Positions 42,620 through 51,004 of a DNA stretch of 64,000 bases are shown one piece after another. Both the position numbers and the translations under genes were made by a program. Every line of letters begins with the position of its first letter. Position 1 is the first letter of the stretch. Below the pieces are notes generated by a model, which was given only the letters and a program-made list of their open reading frames with translations, was not told the origin of the DNA and ran no database searches. This DNA comes from CAVWGP01 sp963754645 (GTDB lineage: Bacteria > Pseudomonadota > Alphaproteobacteria > Bin65), in the NCBI GenBank assembly GCA_963754645.1, contig CAVWGP010000001.1, forward strand, positions 310,001 to 374,000. Direction: 5' to 3'.

Positions 42620-43017
42620 GCGCTCCCCAATCCGCCGCGCGCCGCCCGAAGCATCCCGAGTGGCTGCAGCGCTACGAACTCGTCGCCGAAGTCACGCGCT
42701 CGGAGCATTGCGCGAATTTCATCAAGACCGGCGAAAGCTTCGTTTTCGACCTCAACGGCATCTTGCAGCCGGGCAAGAGCACGGGCGCGCTCTGCCTCGG
42801 CATTCTGGCGCGGCTGCAGCCGGCGCTGCTCATCGCCGGCGACCGGGCGCGCGAGGGCCTGCATCCGGTGAGCCCGGGCTGGCAGACCTTCGATTGCTTC
42901 GACACCGGGCTCGACCATGGTGGCATGGGCAAAGTGTGCGTGCGTTTCCATTTGCGCGACACCGCCTCCGGCGCGCGCATCGACGATGCCGCGGCGGCGG
43001 AAAAGACTCGGCGCTAG
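42616..43017 (+). CDS. TIGR04076-family protein, copy 2
   Basis: The 133-residue protein is a paralogue of the gene before it. Its core ELVAEVTRSEHCANFIKTGE, FVFDLNGILQPGKSTGALCL and TFDCFDTGLDHGGMG aligns with copy 1 position by position. It keeps one cysteine of the first cluster, the LC and the CxDTG motif, but lacks most of the N-terminal helical region. Overlapping start and stop codons indicate coupled, roughly equal synthesis, which suggests a heteromeric complex. Function unknown. Confidence 0.7.
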   Translation: MSAPQSAARRPKHPEWLQRYELVAEVTRSEHCANFIKTGESFVFDLNGILQPGKSTGALCLGILARLQPALLIAGDRAREGLHPVSPGWQTFDCFDTGLDHGGMGKVCVRFHLRDTASGARIDDAAAAEKTRR

Positions 43018-43021
43018 CGCC

Positions 43022-43735
43022 GTGGCGGACAATGACGACGCCGCGATCCGCGCCCGCCTCGATGCGGTGCGCGCCAAGCGCGGCTATCTTTTGCCGCATC
43101 ACGGTTTGCTCGCCGTCGCCGCGCCGCGCCTGCTCGACGCCTATGATCGGCTCTATTCCGAGATCGCGCTCGCGGATCGCGTGCTCGCGCAGCGCGAGCG
43201 CGAATTCGTCTGGCTCGCGGTTCTGATCGCGACCGACGAGGCGATCGCGACGCACCACATCTCCAAGTTCCGTGCCGCCGGCGGCACGGACGCGGAAATC
43301 GCCGTCGCGCTGCAGCTCGCCGGCCTCGGCCTCGGCGCGCGCGCCTATGGCTTTGTGCAAGATCACTGGCAATCGCATTTCACGGCGCTCGACATTCGCG
43401 CGCTCTATCTCGATGCGATGGCGAAAATCGCGGGCGATGACGTGCCCGAGGCGCTCGCCCATCTGGCGCTCGCGGCCCTGCACACAGCGAAAGCCCAGTT
43501 CCGCCCGCTCGCCTGGCATATCGAGGCGGCCTATGCATGCAAGGCCGGCGAATACGCGCTGGCCGAGGCGCTCACCATCGCCATGTTCCCCGGCAGCGTG
43601 CCGCATTTCGTCGATGCGTGCGGCGTGTGGCTGAGGCTGATCCGCGTCGGCCGTGTCGCCCCATCGGCGCCTTTTCGCCTGTGGGCCGAAATGCCCGGCC
43701 AGGGCGGGCACGATGAGGCGATCACGGAGAAATAA
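43022..43735 (+). CDS. carboxymuconolactone decarboxylase-fold protein without the CxxC pair, copy 1
   Basis: The 237-residue, largely helical protein starts at GTG 43022, 4 bases after the previous stop. It opens with RAKRGYLLPHHGLLA and has REREFVWLAVLIATDEAIATHHI in the place where AhpD/CMD proteins carry their active-site cysteines. There is no CxxC here, but the adjacent histidines remain. It is a clear paralogue of 46940-47584 (shared KRGY-LP-H start, ER-E-VW-A core). It ends the M24/TIGR04076 operon. The role is unknown; a non-redox decarboxylase or hydrolase role is possible. Confidence 0.75.
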   Translation: MADNDDAAIRARLDAVRAKRGYLLPHHGLLAVAAPRLLDAYDRLYSEIALADRVLAQREREFVWLAVLIATDEAIATHHISKFRAAGGTDAEIAVALQLAGLGLGARAYGFVQDHWQSHFTALDIRALYLDAMAKIAGDDVPEALAHLALAALHTAKAQFRPLAWHIEAAYACKAGEYALAEALTIAMFPGSVPHFVDACGVWLRLIRVGRVAPSAPFRLWAEMPGQGGHDEAITEK

Positions 43736-44088
43736 AGTAAATGATCGCTATCTAGTCTTTCGGATCAACATTAGTGCGGTCCGACCGAAGTGATCAGAAG
43801 CTAACATCCAACCTCCATTCTCGCCGAAGGCTGCCAAAATTTGGGCTTGGGCGCCTTCGGAGAATTTGGCAACCTTCGGCGGAGTTGCCCTCGCGCTTAT
43901 GCCCGGAAGCGAAGGCGATCGGATGAAGTGCGATTCGGAATTTACATAATCTCGGTTTGGTTTCCGAGCGCAACCTGAGCGCTTGAACCGCGCGCACTAA
44001 GTTAAAGTTCGCTTACTTGCTTTTTCGTCTGCAATTTCGAGAATTCAGTCGAGCGCAGCATCCTCTCGCCGCTGACCTGCTGCGCGCT
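43736..44088. other. intergenic stretch with one strong inverted repeat
   Basis: No convincing gene lies between the converging CMD-like gene and the binding-protein pseudogene. Base composition is less GC-rich than the neighbours. The only structure seen is an inverted repeat with 17-base arms (43822-43838 and 43865-43881, one mismatch, 26-base loop). Its arm CCGAAGGCTGCCAAA resembles the repeat arm found at 52079-52092. Confidence 0.6.
43822..43881. repeat. inverted repeat, CCGAAGG-NNN-CCAAA type
   Basis: The left arm (43822-43838) contains CCGAAGGCTGCCAAA and the right arm (43865-43881) contains TTTGGCAACCTTCGG, complementary except at one position. It lies between convergent genes and may end transcription, but there is no T-run. 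Similarity of the arm to 52079-52092 suggests a dispersed repeat family. Confidence 0.6.
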
Positions 44089-45076
44089 TCATTCGATCAC
44101 ATCGTCGGTTTGCACGAGAAGCGTTACCGGGACGGCGAGGCCGAGCGCCTTGGCGGTCTTGAGGTTGATGACGAATTCGATCTTGGTCGACTGTATTACC
44201 GGAAGCTCGGCCGGCTTCTCGCCCTTCAATATCCGCCCAGTATAGATGCCGGCCTGGCGATAGGCATCGGTGATGCTGGCGCCGTAGCTCATGAGACCGC
44301 CCGCCATCGGCGAACTCGCGCTGGGAAGCGATGGCGGGCACGGCATGCCGGGCCGCCAGCGCCACCAGCCGTTCCTGGTGGGAATTCATGAACGCGCCGG
44401 AGCCGATGAGCAGCGCGCCGGCCCCGCGTTGGAGCATGGTTGCAAACGCCGGCTCGAAGTCGCGCTCGCTGCCAGTATCGAGAATGATGAGCTGCTGCCC
44501 GATCGCTTTCGCGGCGGCCTCCACGTCTCTTCGCTCCGCCTCGGTGTCTGGTCCGTACGGGCGCACGAGCATGGCAATCGTCGTCGCCTTGGGCACGAGC
44601 TCGCGCAACATCTCCAATCGCTTTCCCCCTAATTCTCCGGCGAAAAAGACCACGCCCGTGACGTTGCCGCCCGGCCGGTTGAGGCGGGCGACGAGGCCGT
44701 CCCGAACCGGGTCGCTCCCGGTCGCGAAGACGATCGGCACCGTCGCGGTTGCGGCCTTGGCCGCGAGCGCCGAAGTATGGTTTCCGACGATCACGGCGAC
44801 CGGACGGCGAATCAATTCAGCCGTCAGCGCCGGCAATCGATCCGGACGATTATCGGCCGAGCGGAACTCGATCGCGACGTTGTGGCCCTCGACAAAGCCG
44901 GTTTCCTTGAGGCCGCGGCGGAACGCGGCGACGATGTGCGCCGCGTCGACGAGCGGCGAGCTTCGCATGAAGCCAATCACCGGCATCGCGCCCTGCTGGG
45001 CGCGCGCCGCGAGCGGCCACGCGGCGACGGCGCCGAGAAGCGGCATGAATTCGCGTCGCCGCATCAAATTTGCCAT
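44089..45076 (-). pseudogene. ABC transporter substrate-binding protein (PF04392 type), frameshifted
   Basis: The gene begins MANLMRRREFMPLLGAVAAW, the very common start of this family in Bradyrhizobium-like bacteria, with a lipoprotein- or Tat-like signal. It continues normally through GNVTGVVFFAGELGGKRLEM. After SQREFAD (near 44306) the frame breaks. The rest, GGLMSYGASITDAYRQAG to the end at 44089, is one frame over. Removing one G near 44304 restores a protein of about 328 residues. No permease or ATPase gene is adjacent, so even the intact gene would be an orphan. Only the single indel disables it; a sequencing error is possible. Confidence 0.82.
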
Positions 45077-45489
45077 CGTAGGGTTCTCCTCCCGTGCCGG
45101 CGACGGTCGCGCAACGTCACGTCGTATCGATGCTGAATCCTAGCACACTTCGGCTTGAAGGCTCGTGCAGAAAACAAAGTTCGACAGCGGGTTGCGCTGC
45201 CCGACTGTTTGCCCGCTCCGACCACAGACCGATGACCGCTTCGCGTCCGGACGCGGACTTGGCCGACAAGTCCGAATTGGCGTTCAAAGCAGCATTTTGA
45301 ATTGCCGCTCAGGAATCGCCCCGGCGAAAGCGCCCGAATGCGGCGCCCGAGCCCCGCCAGCCTTCGCCGCCTTCGCCCATGAAATGAGGACAGCGCCTCG
45401 CGCCGCGACAGGCGCGATGGTAGGATGGCCACCGTCGCCGACAAGCGTGACGGCGGCTTGGCTCAATCCGATGTGCATGGGGGCGATTG
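45077..45489. other. intergenic stretch, no gene seen
   Basis: This divergent region between the binding-protein pseudogene and the BNR gene holds open frames on both strands. None has a good start, known motif or codon pattern. It must hold the promoters of both genes, but I could not pick out -35/-10 elements with confidence. Confidence 0.5.
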
Positions 45490-46665
45490 ATGGCGCGCAA
45501 GGCAAGGAAAGCGGCGGCTCGAAACAAACGCACGGCGCGGGCGCCGCTGATCCTCGTCGCCACGCGCAAGGGCGCGTGGCTGTTGCATGGCGACGGATCG
45601 CGGCGCGCATGGCGCCTCGACGGTCCGCATTTCCTCGGCCACATCGTCAGCCACCTCGTGCTCGATCCGCGCGACGGGCGCACGCTGCTGGCGGCGGCGA
45701 AAACCGGACATCTCGGCCCCACCGTATTCCGCTCGACCGATTTCGGCCGCAGCTGGAAGGAAGCGGCACGGCCGCCGGCTTTCGCCAAAGCGCCCGCGGG
45801 CGAAACGGGCCGCGCGGTCGATCACACCTTCTGGCTTGCGCCGAGCGGCGCGAGCGAGCCGGATGTGTGGTACGCGGGAACCTCGCCGCAAGGCCTGTTC
45901 CGCAGCGCGGACGGCGGCGTGACGTGGCAGCCGTTTTCGATCGTCAACGACGATCCGCAATTCCGCGCCTGGATGGGCAGCGAGCAGGGCGGCACGCCGG
46001 ACGGACCCAAGCTGCATTCGATCGTCGTCGATCCGCGCGATCCCAAGCACTTCTATGTCGCCATGTCGAGCGGCGGCGTGCACGAGTCCGTCGATGGCGG
46101 AAAAAGTTTCACGCCGCTGGTCAAGGGCCTCGAAGTCGTCGACGGCTTCGATCGGGCCAATCTGGCCTTCCACGATCCGCATTGCGTGCGGCTGTGCCCG
46201 AGCAATCCGGACCGGCTCTATCAGCAGAATCACTGCGGCATCTACCGGCTCGACCGGCCGTCCGACGAATGGATCCGCATCGGCAAGACGATGCCGAAAC
46301 GCGCCGGCGATATCGGATTTCCCATGGTCGTCCACCCGCGCGACGCCGACACCGTTTGGGTGTTTCCGATGGACGGCTCGACGGTCTGGCCGCGCGTCAG
46401 CCCGGACGGCGTGCCGGCGGCCTACGGCACGCGCAACGGCGGCAAGACCTGGCGCCGGCTCGATGCCGGCCTGCCGCGCCGCCAGGCTTGGTGGACGGTC
46501 AAGCGCCAGGCGATGACGGCCGACGCGCGCGATCCGGTCGGCCTCTATTTCGGGACGACGAGCGGCGAGCTGTGGGCGAGCCGCGACGAAGGCGGCAAAT
46601 GGACCTGCATCGCGCGGCATTTGCCGGAAATCTACGCGGTGGAAACGGGCGAAGCGGCGCGATGA
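45490..46665 (+). CDS. BNR/Asp-box beta-propeller protein (sialidase-like fold)
   Basis: The 391-residue protein contains at least five Asp-box-like repeats: FRSTDFGRSWKE (near 80), FRSADGGVTWQP (near 137), HESVDGGKSFTP (near 198), TRNGGKTWRR (near 314) and ASRDEGGKWTCI (near 360). This is the pattern of a six- or seven-bladed BNR propeller. No signal peptide is present, the N-terminus being basic (ARKARKAAARNKR), so a cytoplasmic location is likely and a secreted sialidase role is not. It starts at ATG 45490 after GGGGG and overlaps the MoaD/ThiS-like gene by 4 bases. Function unknown; the pairing with a sulphur-carrier-like protein is the main clue. Confidence 0.82.
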   Translation: MARKARKAAARNKRTARAPLILVATRKGAWLLHGDGSRRAWRLDGPHFLGHIVSHLVLDPRDGRTLLAAAKTGHLGPTVFRSTDFGRSWKEAARPPAFAKAPAGETGRAVDHTFWLAPSGASEPDVWYAGTSPQGLFRSADGGVTWQPFSIVNDDPQFRAWMGSEQGGTPDGPKLHSIVVDPRDPKHFYVAMSSGGVHESVDGGKSFTPLVKGLEVVDGFDRANLAFHDPHCVRLCPSNPDRLYQQNHCGIYRLDRPSDEWIRIGKTMPKRAGDIGFPMVVHPRDADTVWVFPMDGSTVWPRVSPDGVPAAYGTRNGGKTWRRLDAGLPRRQAWWTVKRQAMTADARDPVGLYFGTTSGELWASRDEGGKWTCIARHLPEIYAVETGEAAR

Positions 46666-46919
46666 AAGTGCTGATCCCGACGCCGCTGCGATCCTACACC
46701 AAGCAGCGCGAGGTCGAAGCCAGCGGGCCGACTTTGGGCGCGGTCCTCGCCGAACTCGACCGCCGCTATCCCGGCATTCGCTTCCGCATGATCGACGAGC
46801 AGGACCGGATGCGGCCGCATATCCGCTTCTTCGTCAGCGGCGAGCAGGTCTTCGACCTGTCGCGCCCGCTCGCCGCCGCCGACGAAGTGCAGATCGTGCA
46901 GGCGCTGAGCGGCGGGTGA
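46662..46919 (+). CDS. MoaD/ThiS-family (ubiquitin-like sulphur carrier) protein
   Basis: The 85-residue product has a beta-grasp pattern: KVLIPTPLRSYTKQREVEA, TLGAVLAELDRRYPGIRFRM and a final DEVQIVQALSGG. The C-terminal GG is the feature by which MoaD and ThiS are adenylated and thiocarboxylated. Its start overlaps the BNR-propeller stop (ATGA), so the two proteins are made together. No E1-like activating enzyme, MoaE or ThiG is nearby, so any activation would need a partner elsewhere. It need not be part of molybdopterin or thiamine synthesis. Confidence 0.85.
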   Translation: MKVLIPTPLRSYTKQREVEASGPTLGAVLAELDRRYPGIRFRMIDEQDRMRPHIRFFVSGEQVFDLSRPLAAADEVQIVQALSGG

Positions 46920-46939
46920 CGGGTCGCTCAAGGCGCGCG

Positions 46940-47584
46940 CTAATACGGCGCTACGAATCCCGCCGCCTTCGCCGCCTTTTCCCACGCCGCAACCGCGTCG
47001 ATGAGGCACGGGCCGCCGGCGGGGAGCAGCAAATAGCTTAGTGCCTCGGATAGTTCGTGCCGCGTGGAGCCGGCGGCAAACGCGCGGGCAAGATGCAGCG
47101 CCATGCCGTCATGCGTGCGGCGCGCGGCGTGGCACACGGCGGCGGCAATGTCGGCGAGCTTCGGCGCAATGCCGGCGGCGGCGGCGGCGAAGACGGCGAC
47201 GTAGCGATCGGCGCCGAGCGCGCGCGGCGTCCAATCCGGCCAATGCTCGGCGGCGAAGGCCAGCGCCGGCCATGCCTCGACCGCGGCGGCGATGGCGACG
47301 GCGGCGGTCATCGCTGACTTGTCCATCCCGGCGGTCACGGCGCGGCGCAGATGAATTTGCCCGTGCGCCTCGCGCGTCGCGACTTGCAGCGCGATCCACA
47401 CCGTCTCGCGCTCGACCGGCGTGAGCGCGCGCGGCCGCAGGGTGAGGCGTTCGTAATAGGCGTCGTAGGCCGCGAGCAAGCCGGGATCGGTGCCCGCGAT
47501 CATGCGGTGATAGGGCAGGACGTAGCCGCGCTTCTTTTCGACGTCGGCGAGAATTTCGGCGCCGGTGGGTTCGGCGTGGGTCAT
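46940..47584 (-). CDS. carboxymuconolactone decarboxylase-fold protein without the CxxC pair, copy 2
   Basis: The 214-residue, mostly helical protein is a paralogue of 43022-43735. It shares EKKRGYVLPYHRMIAG near the start and VERETVWIALQVATREAHGQIHL in the core. The AhpD/CMD cysteine pair is again missing, while a histidine pair (HGQIH) is kept. It overlaps the GMC oxidoreductase gene by 4 bases, so it is co-translated with that enzyme. It may handle the product of the flavoenzyme or be a structural partner. Function not known. Confidence 0.78.
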   Translation of the reverse strand: MTHAEPTGAEILADVEKKRGYVLPYHRMIAGTDPGLLAAYDAYYERLTLRPRALTPVERETVWIALQVATREAHGQIHLRRAVTAGMDKSAMTAAVAIAAAVEAWPALAFAAEHWPDWTPRALGADRYVAVFAAAAAGIAPKLADIAAAVCHAARRTHDGMALHLARAFAAGSTRHELSEALSYLLLPAGGPCLIDAVAAWEKAAKAAGFVAPY

Positions 47585-49185
47585 GGGTTTTCTCCAACTT
47601 GCGGCGGCGCTTCCGAACCACCCAGGATCATCGCAGCGGCTTTTTCGCCGATCATCATGGCCGGTGCATGAGTGTTGGCGCTGACCAGGGCCGGCATGAC
47701 CGAGGCGTCGGCGATGCGCAAGCCCGCGACGCCGCGCACGCGCAAATTCCCGTCCACCACCGAATCGGCATCGGCGCCCATGCGGCAGGTGCCGACCGGA
47801 TGGAACACCGATTCGGCGGTGCGCGCGATCCAGGCATCGAGATCGGCGTCGCTCGTAACATCCGCGCCCGGCGCCAGCTCGGCGCCGCGAAACGGATCGA
47901 AGGCTTTTTGCGCGAAGATTTCGCGCAACACGCGCACGCCCTTGCGCAGCGCGATGCGATCGTGGTGAGCCGCGAGATAATTCGGGTTGATCGACGGCGG
48001 CGCCAGCGGATCGGCGCTCGCCAGGCGGATACGCCCACGGCTGTGCGGGCGCATGACATAGACATTGGCGAAGAAGCCTTCGGCCGCGCCGCGCCTTGCG
48101 CGCTTCGCCATGCCGGGCAATCGGAGCGTCGCCGTCGACAATGCAGGGCAGAAATGCGCTTGCAGATCGGGCGCGTCGAGCGCGGACTCGGATTTGAGAT
48201 AGGCGCCGGCGAGCAGCGGAAACGACGCTGCCGGCCCGCGCTTGAGGACTTTCGCCTGAAACAGCGCCCAGGCCAGCCGGTCGGCGCGCAGCGCGCCATG
48301 CAGCGTGACCGGCTGCGTGCAGGCGTGCTCGACGCGGACCAGCAGATGATCCTGGAGATTGGCGCCGACCTCGGGGCGGTCGGCGACGACGCCAATTCCG
48401 AGCGCGCCGAGATGATCCGCCGGGCCAATGCCGGATTGCATCAGCAGCGCCGGCGAATTCACCGTTCCGGCGCTGAGCACGATCTCGCGCTCGGCGCGCA
48501 GCGTCGCGCGCGCGCCGCCGCGCTGCACTTCGATCCCGACGGCGCGGCCGTGCTCGAACAGGATGCGGCGCACATGGCACTTGGCGATGAGCGATAGGTT
48601 CGGCCGCGTGCGCGCGGGATCGAGGAAGGCGCGCGCCGCGCTCCAGCGTTCGCCGCGTCCGATGGTGAAGTCGTAGCGCCCGACGCCGAACGGCGCCGGC
48701 GCGTTGAAATCCTCGGCGAGCGGCAAGCCGGCCTGGCGCCCGGCTGCGATAAAAACCTCGAACAGCGGGCTCGTGCTCGGCGGCCGGGTCAGCGGCACCG
48801 GGCGCTCGACGCGCTGGAAATGCGGCAGCACGCGCTCGTAAGACCAATCGCGCAATCCGGCATTGGCCCAGGAATCGTAATCGGCGGCGAGCCCGCGGGT
48901 ATAGACCATGCCGTTGATGCTCGACGAGCCGCCGACGACCTTGCCGCGCGGCCAATAAAGCTTGCGGCCATCGAGCTGCGCTTGCGGCTCTGTGAAGTAC
49001 GACCAATTGCCGATGCGCGAGCGCAGCAGGCTGCCGGCCATGAGCGGGATGCGATAGAGCGGATTCCAATCGCCGCCGCCGGCCTCGATCAGCGCCACGC
49101 TGAGCGCCGGATTTTCCGACAGCCGCGCCGCCACGACGCAGCCCGCCGACCCCGCGCCGATCACGATATAGTCGAACGCTGTCAC
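47581..49185 (-). CDS. GMC-family FAD oxidoreductase (choline/alcohol dehydrogenase-like)
   Basis: The 534-residue flavoprotein starts at GTG with YIVIGAGSAGCVVAARLSE (about 6-24). It shows the GMC signatures GKVVGGSSSINGMVYTRG (near 82), SAGTVNSPALLMQSGIGP (near 255) and the catalytic histidine region HPVGTCRMG. It ends with SANTHAPAMMIGEKAA. Such enzymes oxidise primary or secondary alcohols, sugars or choline. It overlaps the epimerase-like gene by 4 bases upstream and the CMD-like gene by 4 downstream, so these three are tightly coupled and followed by no other minus-strand gene. Confidence 0.92.
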   Translation of the reverse strand: MTAFDYIVIGAGSAGCVVAARLSENPALSVALIEAGGGDWNPLYRIPLMAGSLLRSRIGNWSYFTEPQAQLDGRKLYWPRGKVVGGSSSINGMVYTRGLAADYDSWANAGLRDWSYERVLPHFQRVERPVPLTRPPSTSPLFEVFIAAGRQAGLPLAEDFNAPAPFGVGRYDFTIGRGERWSAARAFLDPARTRPNLSLIAKCHVRRILFEHGRAVGIEVQRGGARATLRAEREIVLSAGTVNSPALLMQSGIGPADHLGALGIGVVADRPEVGANLQDHLLVRVEHACTQPVTLHGALRADRLAWALFQAKVLKRGPAASFPLLAGAYLKSESALDAPDLQAHFCPALSTATLRLPGMAKRARRGAAEGFFANVYVMRPHSRGRIRLASADPLAPPSINPNYLAAHHDRIALRKGVRVLREIFAQKAFDPFRGAELAPGADVTSDADLDAWIARTAESVFHPVGTCRMGADADSVVDGNLRVRGVAGLRIADASVMPALVSANTHAPAMMIGEKAAAMILGGSEAPPQVGENP

Positions 49186-50168
49186 GCGAAGCCGCGGCCG
49201 GCACCCTTGGCCCAGGCGATGTAATCGGCGTAGGCGGCGGCCGGCGGAAATTGCGGGCGAAAGCCCACGTGCTCGAACAGCCGTGCCACGGCGTAGGGCG
49301 AACGGTCGCGCGCGCCGTGAAACTCGACATTGGCCTCGCCGGGATGCGCCGCGATGCGCCAGCGAAATCCGGGATATTGCGCGGCGAGCGCGTCGCACCA
49401 CGCCTCGACGCTCGACACTTCGCCCGGCCCGACATTGAAGAGATGCGGCTCCGGCGCGCGGCGCTTGAGCAGCGCGCAAATCGCGCCGGCAGCGTCGCGG
49501 CTGTAAATCCAATCGCGCAGCGATGCGCGTTCGAGGATCGCCTCGCGTCCGGCTTCGGCCAGCTTCAAGCACCGATACATGGGGCTCAGGGTTTCGCGCA
49601 TGCCGGTGTCGCGCTCCCACGGACCGAACACGGTGCCGATGCGGGCGGCGACGAGATTGAGCCTGGCGATGGCGCGATAGCGCAAGCCGAGCCGCTCGGC
49701 GGCGTATTTCGACACCGCGTAGAGCGTGGCCGGCGCCGGCACGGTCTTGTCTTCGTCGAGCAGGCCGGGCGCGAACGCGTTGTCGCCATAGACCGCGCCC
49801 GAACTCAGCAGCACGAAGCGCTCGACCTTGGCGCGGCTCGCCGCTTCCAGCATGTGGGCGGTGCCGGCGATATTGATCTCGACCGTGGCGGCGAAGCGTT
49901 CGGATTCCTGGCGCGCGCCGGGCGTGGCCGCCGCGGCGTGGACGACGGCGGCGGGCCGCGTTGCGGCGACGGCCGCGTCGATCGCCGCCCGGTCGCGCAC
50001 GTCGCCGGCGATTTCCTTGAGGCTGCCGGGCAGCGTCGCGAATGCCGCGCGCGCCGCCGGCGGGATCGGCAGAGTGCTGAAGGCGGCAACAGTTTCGCCC
50101 TCGCCGAGCAGCGCTTCGACGAGATTGAGGCCGACGACGCCGCTGGCACCGGTCACCAGAACGGTCAT
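49182..50168 (-). CDS. NAD-dependent epimerase/dehydratase family protein
   Basis: The 328-residue extended SDR has VLVTGASGVVGLNLVEALLG (about 3-22), a serine-bearing VLLSSGAVYGD and the YAVSK catalytic tyrosine-lysine (near 150). It also has RIGTVFGPWERDTGMRET and SLRDWIYSRDAAGAI, typical of sugar-nucleotide-epimerase-like and 3-beta-hydroxysteroid-type SDRs. It lies 6 bases downstream of an SDR and overlaps the GMC gene by 4. It probably processes a hydroxylated small molecule in the same pathway; no sugar-nucleotide genes are nearby. Confidence 0.9.
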   Translation of the reverse strand: MTVLVTGASGVVGLNLVEALLGEGETVAAFSTLPIPPAARAAFATLPGSLKEIAGDVRDRAAIDAAVAATRPAAVVHAAAATPGARQESERFAATVEINIAGTAHMLEAASRAKVERFVLLSSGAVYGDNAFAPGLLDEDKTVPAPATLYAVSKYAAERLGLRYRAIARLNLVAARIGTVFGPWERDTGMRETLSPMYRCLKLAEAGREAILERASLRDWIYSRDAAGAICALLKRRAPEPHLFNVGPGEVSSVEAWCDALAAQYPGFRWRIAAHPGEANVEFHGARDRSPYAVARLFEHVGFRPQFPPAAAYADYIAWAKGAGRGFA

Positions 50169-50174
50169 GGGCGA

Positions 50175-50936
50175 TCAAGCCGCGAGCCAGCCGCCATCGA
50201 CCGGCAGCGCGACGCCGGTGATGTAGGACGATTCGGCGCTGGCCAGGAACAGCGCCGCCGCGGCGATTTCCTCGGGCTTGCCGAAACGGCCCATGGCGTG
50301 GCGCCGGCGCGAGCGCTCGCGCGCCGCGGCGGGATCGGGCGCGCGCGCAAAGGCGCTCGCCAGCATCGGCGTTTCCGTGGCGCCCGGACAGATCGCGTTC
50401 GCCCGAATGCCGAACTCGGCGTAATCCACCGCGACCGAGCGCACCAAGCTGATGACGGCGCCTTTCGACGCGGCATAGGCCGCCGTGTTGCGCGCGCCCG
50501 CCAGCGCCAGTTGCGAGGCGATGGCGATGAGCGAGCCCGATTTGCGCTCGATCATGCCGGGCAGCGCGGCCTTGAACCAAAGAAAGGTGCCGCGCGCGTT
50601 GAGCGCGAAAGTCTGGTCCCACTGCGCCTCGCTGGTTTCGCCGAGCGGCTTGCCCAGGGACATGGCGGCGGCGGTCACAACCGAATCGATCCGGCCATGC
50701 TCGCGGAGCGCTTTCGTGACCGCCGCTCCGACGAAGGCGCCGTCGGCGGCATTGCCGATATGGGCACGCGCCGCGCCGCCGGCGGCGCAAATCTCCGCCG
50801 CGATGCGCTCGACTCCGTCGGCATCGATATCGACCGCGGCCACCGCGGCACCCTCCGCCGCCATGCGCCGGGCGATCGCGGCGCCGATGCCCGAGGCGGC
50901 GCCGGTCACGATCGTGCTGTGATTGCGCAGTCGCAT
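50175..50936 (-). CDS. SDR-family oxidoreductase
   Basis: The 253-residue classical SDR has TIVTGAASGIGAAIARRMAAE (about 8-28), an IAIASQLALAGARNTAAYAASK active-site region and the ending YITGVALPVDGGWLA. The ATG at 50936, with GGGAGA seven to eight bases upstream, gives the usual N-terminus; an upstream start is open but adds an atypical leader. It is the first gene of a minus-strand operon with the epimerase, GMC and CMD-like genes and diverges from the creatininase-family gene. Confidence 0.92.
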   Translation of the reverse strand: MRLRNHSTIVTGAASGIGAAIARRMAAEGAAVAAVDIDADGVERIAAEICAAGGAARAHIGNAADGAFVGAAVTKALREHGRIDSVVTAAAMSLGKPLGETSEAQWDQTFALNARGTFLWFKAALPGMIERKSGSLIAIASQLALAGARNTAAYAASKGAVISLVRSVAVDYAEFGIRANAICPGATETPMLASAFARAPDPAAARERSRRRHAMGRFGKPEEIAAAALFLASAESSYITGVALPVDGGWLAA

Positions 50937-51004
50937 GGCTTCTCCCTGGCGCGCCCATCGCCCGCCGACTGTGCTATGGTCGCGAACAACGAGGCCGCGC
51001 ACCC

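Noticed and set aside
43794..43997. 67-codon minus-strand gene between the CMD-like gene and the pseudogene
   Set aside because: It covers the inverted repeat and has no ribosome site or recognisable sequence.
45490..46665. Secreted sialidase
   Set aside because: Asp boxes are present, but there is no signal peptide and no visible sialidase FRIP or catalytic tyrosine/aspartate pattern. A general BNR propeller is all the sequence supports.
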